Positions 55,396 to 64,000 are shown, counted from the stretch's first letter. The stretch: DNA of 64,000 nucleotides from Blastococcus sp. TML/M2B (GCF_016612865.1 NZ_JAENZZ010000002.1:1860001-1924000); one strand, 5' to 3'. Made by a program: numbers and translations. Notes: generated by a model from the sequence alone, not told the origin.

Positions 55396-57451
55396 TCAGC
55401 CCGCGACGTCCGCGAGCTCGGCGGGCAGGTCCCCGCGGTGCAGCACGACCAGCGTGCTCACCGCCCGGGTGAGGACGACGTAGAGCCGGTGCAGCCCCCG
55501 CGGCTCGGCCGGCCACGATGGCCGCGGGGTCGGCGACGACGACCGCGTCGAACTCCAGCCCCTTGGCCAGGGTCGCCGGCACGACCGCGAGCCGGGCAGG
55601 GGGTTCGCCGTCGTCGCCGAGCGCGGCGGCGGGCAGACCGGCGGCGACGAGCAGCGCGACGACGTCCGCGACGTCGTCGTCGGCGCAGACGACGCCGACG
55701 GAGCCGGGCTGGTCGGCCAGCTCCGCCACCACGCCGGTCAGCGGGCCGGCGAGGTCGGTCACCGGGTGCACGCGCAGCGAGCCGGGCTCCCCGCGGACGG
55801 CGGTCGCCGCCGGCAGCCCCGGCGCGATGACCGGCAGCAGCCGGTTGGCGTAGTCGAGCACCTCGGCCGGCACCCGGTAGCCGCGGGTCAGCGGGCGGAC
55901 GACGGTGCCGGGGCGGCCCAGCCCGCTGAGCGTCTGCTCCCAGTCGGGCGCCGACCACGGGCTGGTCGCCTGGGCGAGGTCACCGAGCACGGTCAGCGAT
56001 CCGGCGGCGAGCCGGCGGGCGACGGCCCGGCACTGCATCGGGGACAGGTCCTGCGCCTCGTCGACGACGACGTGGCCGAAGCCCGGCGTCCGCTCGAGCA
56101 GGCCGGCGGCCTCGTCGACGAGCACCGCGTCGGCCGCCGTCCAGGGCGCCGTGCGGACCGACCGCGGCGGCGCGGGCCAGGCGAGCAGCGCCTGCTCCTC
56201 CTCGTCGAGGACGCCGCGCGCGGCGCGGGCGAGCAGCGCGGGGTCGCCGAGCAGCGCCGCCACCAGCCCCGCGGCGTCCCGCGCCGGCCAGACCGCGTCG
56301 CAGAAGGCCCGCACCTCGGCGCTGCGGGCGGCCCGCCGGGTCTCGGCGTCGGTCGGGCTGCCGCCGGCCTCCTCCTTCTGCCGGCGGGCGTCGCCGGCCA
56401 GGAGCATCGCCAGCCGCTCGCGGGCGGCCGCGTAGTGCAGCAGCTGCTGGTCGTCGCTGCCGCGCGCCCGGCGGCGCAGGTCGTCGACGTAGCGCTTGAG
56501 CCGCTCGACGGTCACCCGGTAGCGCCGGCCGGCCAGCGGCACGAGCACGTCGTCGACCGGCTTGCGGATCTCGCCCCAGAGCGCCCGCCGCAGGACCTCG
56601 GCCATGCGCACGTCGCCCTTGAGGACGCCGGCCGCCGAGCCGTCGACGGCGCGCACCGGCACCCGGGCGGTGAGGTCGGCGACGGTGGACTGGGCGACGT
56701 CCACCTCGCCGAGGGTCGGCAGCACCTGCTCGATGTAGCGGAGGAAGGCCCGGTTGGGGCCGACGACGAGGACGCCGGTGCGGGCCAGCTGGCCGCCGTG
56801 CGTGTAGAGCAGGTAGGCCGCGCGGTGCAGCCCGACGGCGGTCTTGCCGGTGCCCGGGGCGCCCTGCACGCAGATCGACTCGGCCAGCGGTGCCCGCACG
56901 ATGTCGTCCTGGTCGGGCTGGATCGTGGCGACGATGTCGCGCATGGGCCCGCTGCGCGGCCGCTCGATCTCCGCGCGGAGGAACTCGCCGGGGCCGGCGT
57001 CGCCGGTGTCGAGGCGCTCGTCCTCGTAGCCGGTGAGCTCGCCCTCGGCGAAGCCGAACCGGCGTCGGCGGGCCACGCCCTGGGGATCGGCGGGGGTCGC
57101 CTGGTAGAACGGCCGGCTCATCGGCGCGCGCCAGTCGATGACGACCGGGTCGCCGGCGTCGTCGCGCACGTGCCGGCGGCCGATGTGGAAGGTCTCGGGC
57201 GCCGGGCCCTGGCCGTCCGTGCGGCCGAAGAAGGGCGGGACGCCGGGGTCGGCGGCCAGCAGCCGGAGCCGCTCGGCGCGGGCCGCGCCGAGGCGCTCGG
57301 AGGCCCAGGCGTCGACGCCGGCGTCGGTCACGGCGGTGGTGGCCTCCCGCATGAGCGCGAGGCACTCCTCGGCGCGCGCGAGGTGGGCGCGCTCGGCGGC
57401 GAGGACGGGGTCGGGGGCGGGATGGGTCTCGGGACGTGCGACGGGAGACAC
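55396..57451 (-). CDS. helD: HelD-family ATPase (UvrD/Rep superfamily, RNA polymerase-associated), with one apparent frameshift
   Basis: 684 residues once one base is removed near 55508-55512. An N-terminal arm with coiled coil (AERAHLARAEECLALMREATTAV) is followed by PFYQATPADPQGVARRRRFGF, Walker A GAPGTGKTAVGLHRAAYLLYTH, Walker B VVVDEAQDLSPMQCRAV and motif TLAKGLEFDAVVV. The corrected end reads EPRGLHRLYVVLTRAVSTLVVLHRG. HelD clears stalled RNA polymerase; this fits the actinobacterial class II by size. DNA helicase activity is not expected from the family. Confidence 0.87.
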
Positions 57452-57561
57452 GGTCGGAGGACGCTACGCCGCGCGGCACAGGTGGTCGAGGGCCTTTCGG
57501 CCCGCGGCCCGTCGTTCGAGCGATCCGGAACCGGTTGTGCCCGCACCCTCGCCGAAATGGC

Positions 57562-57624
57562 CCGGGAACGACAGCGACGCGAGACCCGCTCCTCGGAGCA
57601 GTTCTCGCGTCGTCGCGTTCCCGG
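57562..57624 (-). terminator. Long hairpin downstream of the 59-residue ORF
   Basis: Arms CCGGGAACG...CGACGCGAGA (57562-57584) and TCTCGCGTCG...CGTTCCCGG (57603-57624), with small internal mismatches and an inner CTCC/GGAG loop, 27 bp past the minus-strand stop. Confidence 0.65.
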
Positions 57625-57651
57625 CCCCATTCCGGGGCGGGGGAGAATGGT

Positions 57652-57831
57652 TCAGCTGTGCGCGCGGAGGATCCGGCCGAGCTTGGCGATGAAGCGCACG
57701 CCCTCACCCTGGTAGGAGGCACCAGGGGCGCGGTCCGCCTGGAAGTACGACGGGTCGGCGTACAGCATCGGCGCGAAGCTCATCGGGATGTTGCCGAGCG
57801 TGCTGGGCTTGTAAGCGGTGTGCGTTCCCAT
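57652..57831 (-). CDS. Small hypothetical protein
   Basis: A 59-residue protein: MGTHTAYKPSTLGNIPMSFA, PMLYADPSYFQADRAPGASY, QGEGVRFIAKLGRILRAHS. AGGAG at optimal distance before the ATG, an AT-richer upstream region (57840-58050) and a strong downstream hairpin argue that it is real and expressed. Aromatic and Pro-rich middle, amphipathic basic C-terminal helix, no Cys. No family recognised. Not a typical RiPP precursor since no maturase gene is near. Confidence 0.65.
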   Translation of the reverse strand: MGTHTAYKPSTLGNIPMSFAPMLYADPSYFQADRAPGASYQGEGVRFIAKLGRILRAHS

Positions 57832-58055
57832 GACTCTCTCCTGACGGATGTCGGTGGTCGTGATTCGCATCGGCCACGCTTGGTCGTTCCTTTACCAGTT
57901 AACGGCAGATTTCCCGAATGGATGCCACGCTCTCCTGCGATGCTGGTCACGTCACGCGGGCGAGAGTGGCCCACGACACTTCTCGGCTGTGGCACAGCGC
58001 ACGTTTCGCCATTCTTCGACCATTACCGCACCATTCCGGCACGAAATGCGGACCC

Positions 58056-58724
58056 TCAGGAGCGGTCGTCGGGCTCCACGATCGTGACCTCGACGGCGCG
58101 GAACAGCCCGGGCGTCGTCAGCAGGACGGCCTTGGTCGGCTCGCCGACGTCGAGCGCGGGCTCGCGGCGGAGCGCGGCGAGGACGGCCAGCCGGCGATCG
58201 GCGAGCACCTCGTCGACCAGCCCCCTGTCCCCGCCGGTGAACAGCGCGGCCACCTCGGCGGCGTGCGGCAGCAGCACCCGGGCCGCGGTGTCCGCGGCCG
58301 CGCCCACGACGGCGTCGGTCTGGTTCCCGCGGCGGCGTGCGAACCGCTGCTGCGACCAGCCGCCGGCCGCCGTCCGGCCCTGCACCTGGCGGGCGTCGAC
58401 CTTGGAGACCACCAGGCGCTCGCCGTCGAAGACGCCGACGGCCCACCGGCCCCGCCGCACGAGCAGCACGGCCGCGACGCGGTCGGCGCGCGCGGCAGCG
58501 GTGAAGCTCGCCAGCGCCGGCGTGCCCGGCGTCCAGCCGAACGGCGCCCGGAGCGCGACCGACGTGGTGTCCGCGCAGGTGAGCCGGAGCATGCCGTGCT
58601 CACCGACGACGACGTCGGCGAAGGTCCCGTGCCGCTCGGCGACGCCGTCGAGCCACCGGCCCAGCCGCTCGGGGGCGACGCCCAGCCGCCGTCCGCCACC
58701 CGGGGCCGGCCGGGGACGGGTCAC
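58056..58724 (-). CDS. acVLRF1-family peptidyl-tRNA hydrolase (Vms1-like release factor)
   Basis: A 222-residue protein. AGGWSQQRFARRRGNQ (residues ~120-135) is the signature loop with the conserved Gln of the Vms1/eRF1-like release factor family, and VLLPHAAEVAALFTGGDRGLVDEVLADRRLA matches the C-terminal part. By family, acVLRF1 frees nascent chains from peptidyl-tRNA on stalled or split 50S subunits in actinobacterial ribosome rescue. The GTG overlaps the stop of an alpha/beta hydrolase gene as GTGA; that link is unexplained. Confidence 0.88.
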   Translation of the reverse strand: MTRPRPAPGGGRRLGVAPERLGRWLDGVAERHGTFADVVVGEHGMLRLTCADTTSVALRAPFGWTPGTPALASFTAAARADRVAAVLLVRRGRWAVGVFDGERLVVSKVDARQVQGRTAAGGWSQQRFARRRGNQTDAVVGAAADTAARVLLPHAAEVAALFTGGDRGLVDEVLADRRLAVLAALRREPALDVGEPTKAVLLTTPGLFRAVEVTIVEPDDRS

Positions 58725-59980
58725 CGCGCGCGCAGGCCGAGCAGCCGGTCGAGCACGTCGCCGGTGCGCAGCCCGTCGTGCTCGAACTCGTTGGTGACCC
58801 AGGTGCGCACGTTGCCCACGGCCGCCGCCGTCTCCAGCGAGAGGTCGGCGTCGACGTACATGTCGTCGAAGTAGACGGCGGCGTCGACCGGGACCTCGTT
58901 CGCCGCCAGCCGCGCCGGGTCGTAGAGGGGCGGGAGGTCCGCCCGGTCCGCGAGCGCGTGCGCGGCGGCCGCGAAGGGCCTCAGCGCGGCGATCTCGTCG
59001 AACATCCAGGGGTAGATCATCTCGCCGGTGAACGGCAGCGGACGGCGGTCGCCGTCGAACTCCGGCGTCCGCTCGGCCTCCGCCGCCCACCCGGTGGCGC
59101 CCGGCCCGGCGTAGATGCTCTCGTGGAGGGCGGCGTAGAGCGGGTTGTCCCAGAACGCGGTCCGGCGGGCGACCTGGTCGAGGAAGGTGTCGGACAGCCC
59201 GCCCGGGGCGCCGTCGTCCAGCGCCTCCTCGAGCAGCCAGTGCAGCTCCTCCGCGCCGGCCTGGGTGCCCAGCACCTGGCCGACGGTCTGCAGCCGGCGC
59301 ACCGACAGCACGTCGCCGTCCGGCAGCCGGACCGGAGCGGCGGCGAGCCGGTCGGCGACCGCTCCGGCCCGCGCGACGTCGGCGGGGTAGCGGGCGTAGA
59401 AGCGGGCCACCTTGGCGGCGACGCGCGGGTAGGTCCGGCGGTACAGCGCGCGGGCGTCGGGCTGCAGGGCCGGCAACCCGCCGGTGACCAGGCAGCGGTC
59501 CAGCGCCTGCGGGGCGGTGGAGAGGTAGGTGAGTGTGACGAACCCGCCGTAGCTCTGGCCGAGGGTGGTCCACCGGCGCCCGCCGTAGAGGGTGGCGCGG
59601 ACGAGTTCGGCGTCAGCGACGATCGCGTCGGCCCGGAAGGCCGCCAGGTGGTCGGCGGCGGTCTCCGCGTCCGGGAACCGCTGCACGGTCGCGCCGGTGA
59701 TCCGCGTGCTGCGCCCGGTGCCGCGCTGGTCGAGCAGCACCACGCGGAAGTCGCGCAGCGCCCGGGCGATCCAGCCGCCGCGGGTGGGCCGGGGCGACTT
59801 CCCGCCCGGACCGCCCTGCAGGAACAGCAGCAGCGGCAGGTCGGCGTCCCGCTTCTCCGGGTGCACCAGCTCGCGGACGAAGACCTCGATCGCCGCGCCG
59901 TCGTCGGTGCCGTGGTGCAGGGGCGCGCGCACCGTCCGGTCGCGCACCAGCGCACCGGCGATTTCGTACCGCTCGTCCAT
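58721..59980 (-). CDS. Alpha/beta hydrolase, proline iminopeptidase (S33) type
   Basis: 419 residues. Oxyanion motif LFLQGGPGGKSPRP, VVLLDQRGTGRSTRITGATV and nucleophile elbow LGQSYGGFVTLTYLS are the S33 iminopeptidase pattern; the C-terminal EFEHDGLRTGDVLDRLLGL supplies the expected His. A long cap domain lies between. Cytoplasmic; likely acts on N-terminal Pro peptides or a related amide. Sits between an MFS gene (ATGA overlap) and acVLRF1 (GTGA overlap). Confidence 0.87.
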   Translation of the reverse strand: MDERYEIAGALVRDRTVRAPLHHGTDDGAAIEVFVRELVHPEKRDADLPLLLFLQGGPGGKSPRPTRGGWIARALRDFRVVLLDQRGTGRSTRITGATVQRFPDAETAADHLAAFRADAIVADAELVRATLYGGRRWTTLGQSYGGFVTLTYLSTAPQALDRCLVTGGLPALQPDARALYRRTYPRVAAKVARFYARYPADVARAGAVADRLAAAPVRLPDGDVLSVRRLQTVGQVLGTQAGAEELHWLLEEALDDGAPGGLSDTFLDQVARRTAFWDNPLYAALHESIYAGPGATGWAAEAERTPEFDGDRRPLPFTGEMIYPWMFDEIAALRPFAAAAHALADRADLPPLYDPARLAANEVPVDAAVYFDDMYVDADLSLETAAAVGNVRTWVTNEFEHDGLRTGDVLDRLLGLRAR

Positions 59981-61194
59981 CAGCGGGCCAGCGCGGGCGT
60001 GGGGGCGTGCTCGGCGGGCACGTGCAGCGCCCGCTGGCCCAGTGCGACGACGAGGGCGGCCACCGCCGCCGCGAGCGTCGCCACCGACAGGGCGGCGTTC
60101 GCACCGGACACGTCGACGATCTTGCCGGACACGGAGGCGCCGACGGCCACGCCCAGCGCGAGCGCCGTGCCGATCCAGGTGAACGCCTCGGTGACCGACG
60201 CCCGGGGGACGAGCAGCTCGGCGAGGGTGAAGGCGCTGATGAGCGACGGCGAGACCGCGATCCCGGCGAGCACCACGAACGGCAGCATCAGCCACACGTC
60301 GCGGACCAGCACCAGCGGGGCGCTGAGCAGCGTCAGCAGCACCAGCACGGCCGCCAGGCGGTGGCGCAGCGGCAGCCGCCAGTGCACCGTGCCCCAGCCG
60401 ATGCCGCTGATCATCGACCCGACCGCGAGCCCGGCGATGAGGACGCCGGTCATCGGCTCGGCGTCCAGCTCGTCGGCGAAGGCGACGAGGCAGACCTGCA
60501 GGGTGCCGAGGACCGTCCCCACCCCGGCGGCGACGACGAACAGCACCTTGAGGCCGTCGGACCGCATCGCCGAGGAGCTGCTGCGGTGCTCGTGGGCCGT
60601 GGGCTGCGGCTCGGTGCGCCGCTGCCCCGCGAACAGCAGGCTGCCCACGGTCGCCAGCACGAACGCGGTGACCAGGCCCGAGGTCGCGTGCCCCGTCGTC
60701 GACAGGATCGCCACCAGCACGGGGCCGAGGACGAAGACCATCTCGTCGACGACGGACTCCATGGCCAGTGCGGTCGGCAGCCGGTGGCTGCCGCGCAGCA
60801 GGTGGGTCCAGCGCACCCGGATCATCGAGGAGACCGGCGGCAGGCAGGCGCCGGCCAGCCCGGCGGAGGCGAAGACGAGCAGCAGCGGCCAGTCCCGCCG
60901 GACGGCGAGCAGGAACAGCGTGCCCGAGGCGACGAAGACCGTCACCACGGGCAGCAGCACCCGGCGCTGGCCGTGGGCGTCGGAGAGCCGGCCGATGAAC
61001 GGGCCGGACACCGCCGTCGTCACCGCGCCGACCGCGGCGACCGCGCCACCGAGGCCGTAGGAACCGGTCTCGGCAGCCACCAGCAGCACGCAGCCCAGCC
61101 CCACCATCGACAGCGGCAAGCGGCCCAGGAAGGCAGCCAGCACCATGGGCAGGGCGTGCGGCGTGCGCAGCACCTGCAGGTAGGGATTCGCCAC
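59980..61194 (-). CDS. MFS transporter
   Basis: A 404-residue, 12-helix major facilitator. GPFIGRLSDAHGQRRVLLPVV is motif A; GACLPPVSSMIRVRWTHLLRGSHRLPTALAMESVVDEMVFVLGPVLVAIL resembles the actinobacterial drug- or sugar-efflux subgroup. GTG start preceded by GGAGG. First gene of a three-gene operon with the S33 hydrolase and acVLRF1. Substrate unknown; peptides are a possibility from context only. Confidence 0.86.
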   Translation of the reverse strand: MANPYLQVLRTPHALPMVLAAFLGRLPLSMVGLGCVLLVAAETGSYGLGGAVAAVGAVTTAVSGPFIGRLSDAHGQRRVLLPVVTVFVASGTLFLLAVRRDWPLLLVFASAGLAGACLPPVSSMIRVRWTHLLRGSHRLPTALAMESVVDEMVFVLGPVLVAILSTTGHATSGLVTAFVLATVGSLLFAGQRRTEPQPTAHEHRSSSSAMRSDGLKVLFVVAAGVGTVLGTLQVCLVAFADELDAEPMTGVLIAGLAVGSMISGIGWGTVHWRLPLRHRLAAVLVLLTLLSAPLVLVRDVWLMLPFVVLAGIAVSPSLISAFTLAELLVPRASVTEAFTWIGTALALGVAVGASVSGKIVDVSGANAALSVATLAAAVAALVVALGQRALHVPAEHAPTPALAR

Positions 61195-61392
61195 GTGGGG
61201 AAGAGCCTCCGTCGAACCGGTTGCGGCTCTTCCACGCTAACCGACCCCCGGCGGGGTCACCGATCGAGCGCGGCGGTGCGCGGAGCGGTCGATCCGGCCG
61301 CCGACGCCGTTGTCGGCGGACGGATCCCCGGCACGCTATCGCGCACGTCACACCGCGTCACGGACGGCGCGGGGCGTGCCTCCCCGGAGGGG

Positions 61393-61893
61393 TCAGGCGC
61401 GGCCGTAGGCGGGGCCGGTCGCGGCGAGGAAGGTGTCCCAGTCCCCCGGCCCGGACGTGCCCTCCACCTCGGCGCCGAACTTGTCCAGGTACCAGTGCCA
61501 GCCCATGGCGTAGTCCACGACGTCGGCGTCGGGGCCGAAGACCTGCACGAAGCGCAGCACGGTGCGGTCGCCCTCCCGCGTGAGGTCCAGGTCCACCCGC
61601 CACGCGTCGCTGTCCTGCTGCACCCACTCGACCACCAGGCGGCGGGGCGGGTCGCACTCGAGGATCCGCATCGGCTCGCCGGCCGGCTCGGCCTCGTGGG
61701 TCATCGTGAAGGTGCCGGTGGCGCCGACGGCCCGCTCCCCCTCGAAGGTGCCGATCCAGCGCACCAGCCGGTCGGGTTCGGTGAGCGCGGCCCACACGTC
61801 CTCGATCGGATCGGGCCACTCGCGGCGGAACTCCAGCCGCTGCCGTCCGTCGTCCAGGCGGGTGACGGTCCCCCGTCGCCGGTCCGCGCTCAT
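61393..61893 (-). CDS. SRPBCC/AHSA1-domain protein
   Basis: A 166-residue protein: RLEFRREWPDPIEDVWAALTEPDRLVRWIGTFEGERAVGATGTFTMTHEAEP, the AHSA1 (activator of Hsp90 ATPase-like) start, and WHWYLDKFGAEVEGTSGPGDWDTFLAATGPAYGRA, the end of the CalC-like group. ATG overlaps the ArsR stop as ATGA. ArsR-SRPBCC pairs are common; the SRPBCC protein may bind or sequester the regulator's ligand (inference). Confidence 0.87.
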   Translation of the reverse strand: MSADRRRGTVTRLDDGRQRLEFRREWPDPIEDVWAALTEPDRLVRWIGTFEGERAVGATGTFTMTHEAEPAGEPMRILECDPPRRLVVEWVQQDSDAWRVDLDLTREGDRTVLRFVQVFGPDADVVDYAMGWHWYLDKFGAEVEGTSGPGDWDTFLAATGPAYGRA

Positions 61894-62219
61894 GCCGGTC
61901 CTCCGTCCCTCCGTGCCCGCCGACCGCGGGCGATCTCGGTGTCCAGTGCGTCCAGCCGCTGCGCCCACAGGTCGCGGTAGGCCGCCAGCCAGTCGTCGAG
62001 CTCGCGCAGCGGCCGCGGGTCGAGGGCGTAGAGCCGCCGCTTCCCCTCGGCCCGCACCGTGACCAGGCCGGCCTCCCGCAGCACGCGCAGGTGCCGGCTG
62101 ACCGCCGGCCGGCTGACCGGGAAGCGCTCGGCGAGCTCCCCCGCGGGCACCTCGCCGTGGGCGAGCAGCCGCACGAGCTCCCGGCGGACCGGGTCGGCCA
62201 GCGCGGCGAGGGCGTCCAC
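61890..62219 (-). CDS. ArsR-family transcriptional regulator
   Basis: A 109-residue winged helix: VDALAALADPVRRELVRLLAHGEVPAGELAERFPVSRPAVSRHLRVLREAGLVTVRAEGKRRLYALDPRPL. No metal-binding ELCVC motif, so it is probably not a metal sensor. GTG 62219 chosen since upstream codons do not extend the domain. An inverted repeat covers its promoter/start region. Coupled to the SRPBCC gene. Confidence 0.87.
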   Translation of the reverse strand: MDALAALADPVRRELVRLLAHGEVPAGELAERFPVSRPAVSRHLRVLREAGLVTVRAEGKRRLYALDPRPLRELDDWLAAYRDLWAQRLDALDTEIARGRRARRDGGPA

Positions 62220-62227
62220 GGGTGCAT

Positions 62228-62247
62228 GCGTAACACATGGGTTACGC
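62228..62247 (-). promoter_or_regulatory. Candidate operator of the ArsR-SRPBCC pair
   Basis: GCGTAAC-ACATGG-GTTACGC, perfect 7-bp arms, 8 bp upstream of the ArsR start codon. Position suits autorepression. Confidence 0.6.
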
Positions 62248-62292
62248 GAAGGGGAGGGGTTCCACCGTCCGCCGTCGGGGCATGCGCCGGGC

Positions 62293-62487
62293 ATGACCGT
62301 CACCGATCCCGACACCCCGGATCCGCTCAACGACCCCCGCACGCTGCAGGCCGATCCCGGCGCGATGGGCCAGGGCGAGGACCTCGCCTCGGCCGGGGAC
62401 GACCCGCTCGTGGCCGGCGAGGACGAGATCGCCGCCGACGAGGAGGAGCAGGCGGCCGGCGGCCCGTACGCCGACCCGGCGGTGTGA
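62293..62487 (+). CDS. Small acidic disordered protein
   Basis: 64 residues: MTVTDPDTPDPLNDPRTLQA through DEIAADEEEQAAGGPYADPAV. Strongly acidic with no hydrophobic core, resembling the small acidic proteins at 35670 and 41091. The ribosome-binding site is weak. Function unknown. Confidence 0.55.
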   Translation: MTVTDPDTPDPLNDPRTLQADPGAMGQGEDLASAGDDPLVAGEDEIAADEEEQAAGGPYADPAV

Positions 62488-62554
62488 CGGATCGGTCCAC
62501 CCCCGCGCGCCGGTGCCGGGGGGCGCCATCGCTGCGCTGCGGCACGATGGGCCG

Positions 62555-63515
62555 GTGATCCAGACCCCGCTGACCCGCCGCTTCGACCTCGCGACGCCGG
62601 TCGTCGGTGCGCCGATGGCCGGCGTCTCCGGCGGCGCCCTCGCCGCGGCCGTCTCCCGGGCCGGCGGGCTCGGCATGGTCGGCGTCAGCGGCCGGCACAG
62701 CGCCGAGTTCGTGACGGCGGAGAGCGCCCGCGCCGCCGAGGGCGGCCCCTTCGGCGTCGGGCTGATGATCTGGACGCTCGCGGACCGGCCGGAGCTCTTC
62801 GACGCCACGCTGGCCGCACGCCCGGCACTGGTGTCGATGTCCTTCGGCGACCCGGCGCCCTACGTCGCGCCGCTGCACGACGCGGGCATCGCCGTCGTCG
62901 CGCAGGTGAACACCGTCGCCGATGCGCACCGCGCCCTGGAGGCGGGTGTCGACGTCCTGGTCGCGCAGGGCACGGAGGCCGGTGGGCACACCGGGCAGCG
63001 CGCGCTCCTTGCCGCTGCTGCAGGAGGTGCTCGCGCTCACCGACCTGCCGGTCCTCGCCGCCGGCGGGATCGCGACGGGCCGCGCGATGGCCGGGATGCT
63101 GGTCGCCGGCGCGGCCGGGGTGTGGATCGGGACGGCGCTGCTGTCGTGCACGGAGGGGCTCAACGGCGCGGCCGCCCGCCTGCGGATCCGGGAGGCCGAC
63201 GGCGACGGCACGGTGCTGACCCGCGCCTTCGACGTCGCCGAGGGCATCGCCTGGCCGGAGCGCTGGCCCGGCCGGGCGCTGGTCAACGACTTCTCCCGCG
63301 CCTGGCACGGGCGGGAGGCCGAGCTGGTGTCCGACGACGCCGCCCGGCAGCTCGTCGTCGACGGCCGGCGCACCGGGGACCCCGCGCACGCCCCGCTCTA
63401 CGCGGGCGAGGCGGTGGGGATGGTGCGCGCGGAGCGGTCGGCGACCGACGTCGTCCGCGAGCTGACCGCGGACGCCGAGACGGCCCTGCGCGCCGTCCCG
63501 GGCCTGCTCGGCTAG
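62555..63515 (+). CDS. Nitronate monooxygenase (2-nitropropane dioxygenase family), one apparent frameshift
   Basis: FMN-dependent TIM-barrel enzyme that oxidises alkyl nitronates such as propionate-3-nitronate. 319 residues after removing one T at 63009-63010. TPVVGAPMAGVSGGALAAAVSRAGGLGMVG is the N-terminal family start, VAQGTEAGGHTG the conserved active-site strand with His, and LPVLAAGGIATGRAMAGMLVAGAAGVWIGTALL the phosphate-binding region. CACGAT six bases before the GTG suggests a leaderless message. Confidence 0.9.
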
Positions 63516-63527
63516 CGCCCGAGCCGC

Positions 63528-63584
63528 CGGATGTGCACGAACCGGGGTCTTGCGCCGCCGGAGAGGCCGTTATGCGCACATCCG
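63528..63584. terminator. Inverted repeat between convergent genes
   Basis: CGGATGTGC (63528-63536) and GCACATCCG (63576-63584), 9-bp arms with a 39-nt GC-rich centre that can fold further. Lies between the stops of the nitronate monooxygenase and DsbA-like genes. Confidence 0.5.
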
Positions 63585-63588
63585 CCGG

Positions 63589-64000
63589 TCAGACGGCGCA
63601 GGTGCCGTCCTCGCAGCCCTCGGCGGCGGGGACGGTGATCAACGGGTTGGCGTCGGCCCAGGCGCGCTCGAGGATCTGCAGCAGCTGCTCGGCGGGCTGG
63701 GCGCCGGCGGCGCCGTACTTCCGGTCGACGACGAAGAACGGGACGCCGCGCGCGCCGAGCTCGACCGCCGTCGCGCTGTCCTCGATGACCGCGTGCCGGT
63801 AGCGGCGGTCGGCCAGCGCCTCGCGGACCTCGGCCTCGTCCAGCCCCACCTCCACGGCGAGCGGCACGAGCGAGTCGACGTCGAAGACCGAGCGCTGCTC
63901 CTCGAAGTAGGCGTGCAGCAGGCGCTCCTTGAGCTCGTTGCGCTTCTCGTTGCCGTGCTCGGCGGCCAGGTGCAGCAGCTCGTGGGCGAGCAGCGTGTTG
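63589..64000 (-). CDS. DsbA-family oxidoreductase, FrnE-like (5' end outside window)
   Basis: C-terminal 136 residues of a thioredoxin-fold DsbA/FrnE protein. NTLLAHELLHLAAEHGNEKRNELKERLLHAYFEEQRSV is the inserted helical domain, and GARGVPFFVVDRKYGAAGAQPAEQLLQILERAW has the cis-Pro loop (GVPFF) and last helix. The tail ends EGCEDGTCAV with a CxxxxC pair. The N-terminal CxxC active site is outside the window. Confidence 0.88.
   Translation of the reverse strand, partial: NTLLAHELLHLAAEHGNEKRNELKERLLHAYFEEQRSVFDVDSLVPLAVEVGLDEAEVREALADRRYRHAVIEDSATAVELGARGVPFFVVDRKYGAAGAQPAEQLLQILERAWADANPLITVPAAEGCEDGTCAV

Noticed and set aside
57652-57831. RiPP precursor peptide
   Set aside because: No cysteines, no leader-core pattern and no modification enzyme nearby.

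Overview
The window is very GC-rich, gene-dense chromosomal DNA with GTG starts, GTGA/ATGA stop-start overlaps, a dnaK-grpE-dnaJ-hspR heat-shock operon with HAIR operators, a bifunctional-type dCTP deaminase, an acVLRF1 release factor, DosR/DosS-like signalling and a FadE5-type acyl-CoA dehydrogenase. Together these point to an actinomycete, most likely of the Geodermatophilus/Blastococcus/Modestobacter group; the family assignment is inference. No phage, insertion sequence or CRISPR array is visible. One tRNA (Gly, CCC) is present.

Layout. 1-9.1 kb: partial CoA-disulfide-reductase-like flavoprotein, GlcD-type FAD oxidase, pyrE, TspO, a membrane-anchored sulfite-oxidase-fold protein, two membrane proteins, clpB. 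9.2-13 kb: OhrR-like regulator with an OsmC protein, then a MarR regulator with a DHA2 efflux pump. 13-17.3 kb: dnaK-grpE-dnaJ-hspR-marR, transcribed leftward; HAIR-type palindromes lie upstream of dnaK and clpB. 17.4-18.6 kb: a predicted AbiEi/DUF559-type nuclease gene bracketed by two similar 40-bp arrays of TACCGCC/GGCGGTA, the most unusual structure here. 18.8-26 kb: membrane Fe-S reductase, MFS pump, dcd, secreted subtilase. 26.2-29 kb: a PAS protein and a soluble chemotaxis transducer (split energy-taxis receptor), a phosphotransferase, tRNA-Gly. 29.3-34.5 kb: universal stress protein, GAF histidine kinase preceded by a 10-codon leaderless leader ORF, DosR-like regulator, methyltransferase plus type III polyketide synthase, DUF3140. 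34.6-42.2 kb: ribokinase, orphan metal-binding lipoprotein, several tiny acidic proteins, TetR regulator, LapA, fadE5-like gene, glycosylase-like protein. 42-50 kb: phosphatase, diguanylate cyclase, SRPBCC protein, a branched-chain-type 2-oxoacid dehydrogenase operon (E1 alpha, E1 beta, E2). 50-58 kb: DUF3253, PPOX flavoprotein, serine hydrolase, DUF3817, NlpC/P60 hydrolase, BrkB, HelD. 58-64 kb: MFS / alpha-beta hydrolase / acVLRF1 operon, ArsR-SRPBCC pair, nitronate monooxygenase, partial FrnE-type DsbA protein.

A caution about sequence quality: at least 16 single-base frame breaks fall in 12 genes, including two in the almost certainly essential dnaK. Most are one extra base in a short G/C run, and two occur in the same 15-mer. 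They look like sequencing errors, so the affected genes are annotated as continuous coding regions across the break. One break creates a false MarR-MFS fusion.

Many genes have a TANNNT or CANNNT -10 box ending 6-7 nt before the start codon, so leaderless transcripts appear common; this was used to choose several starts.
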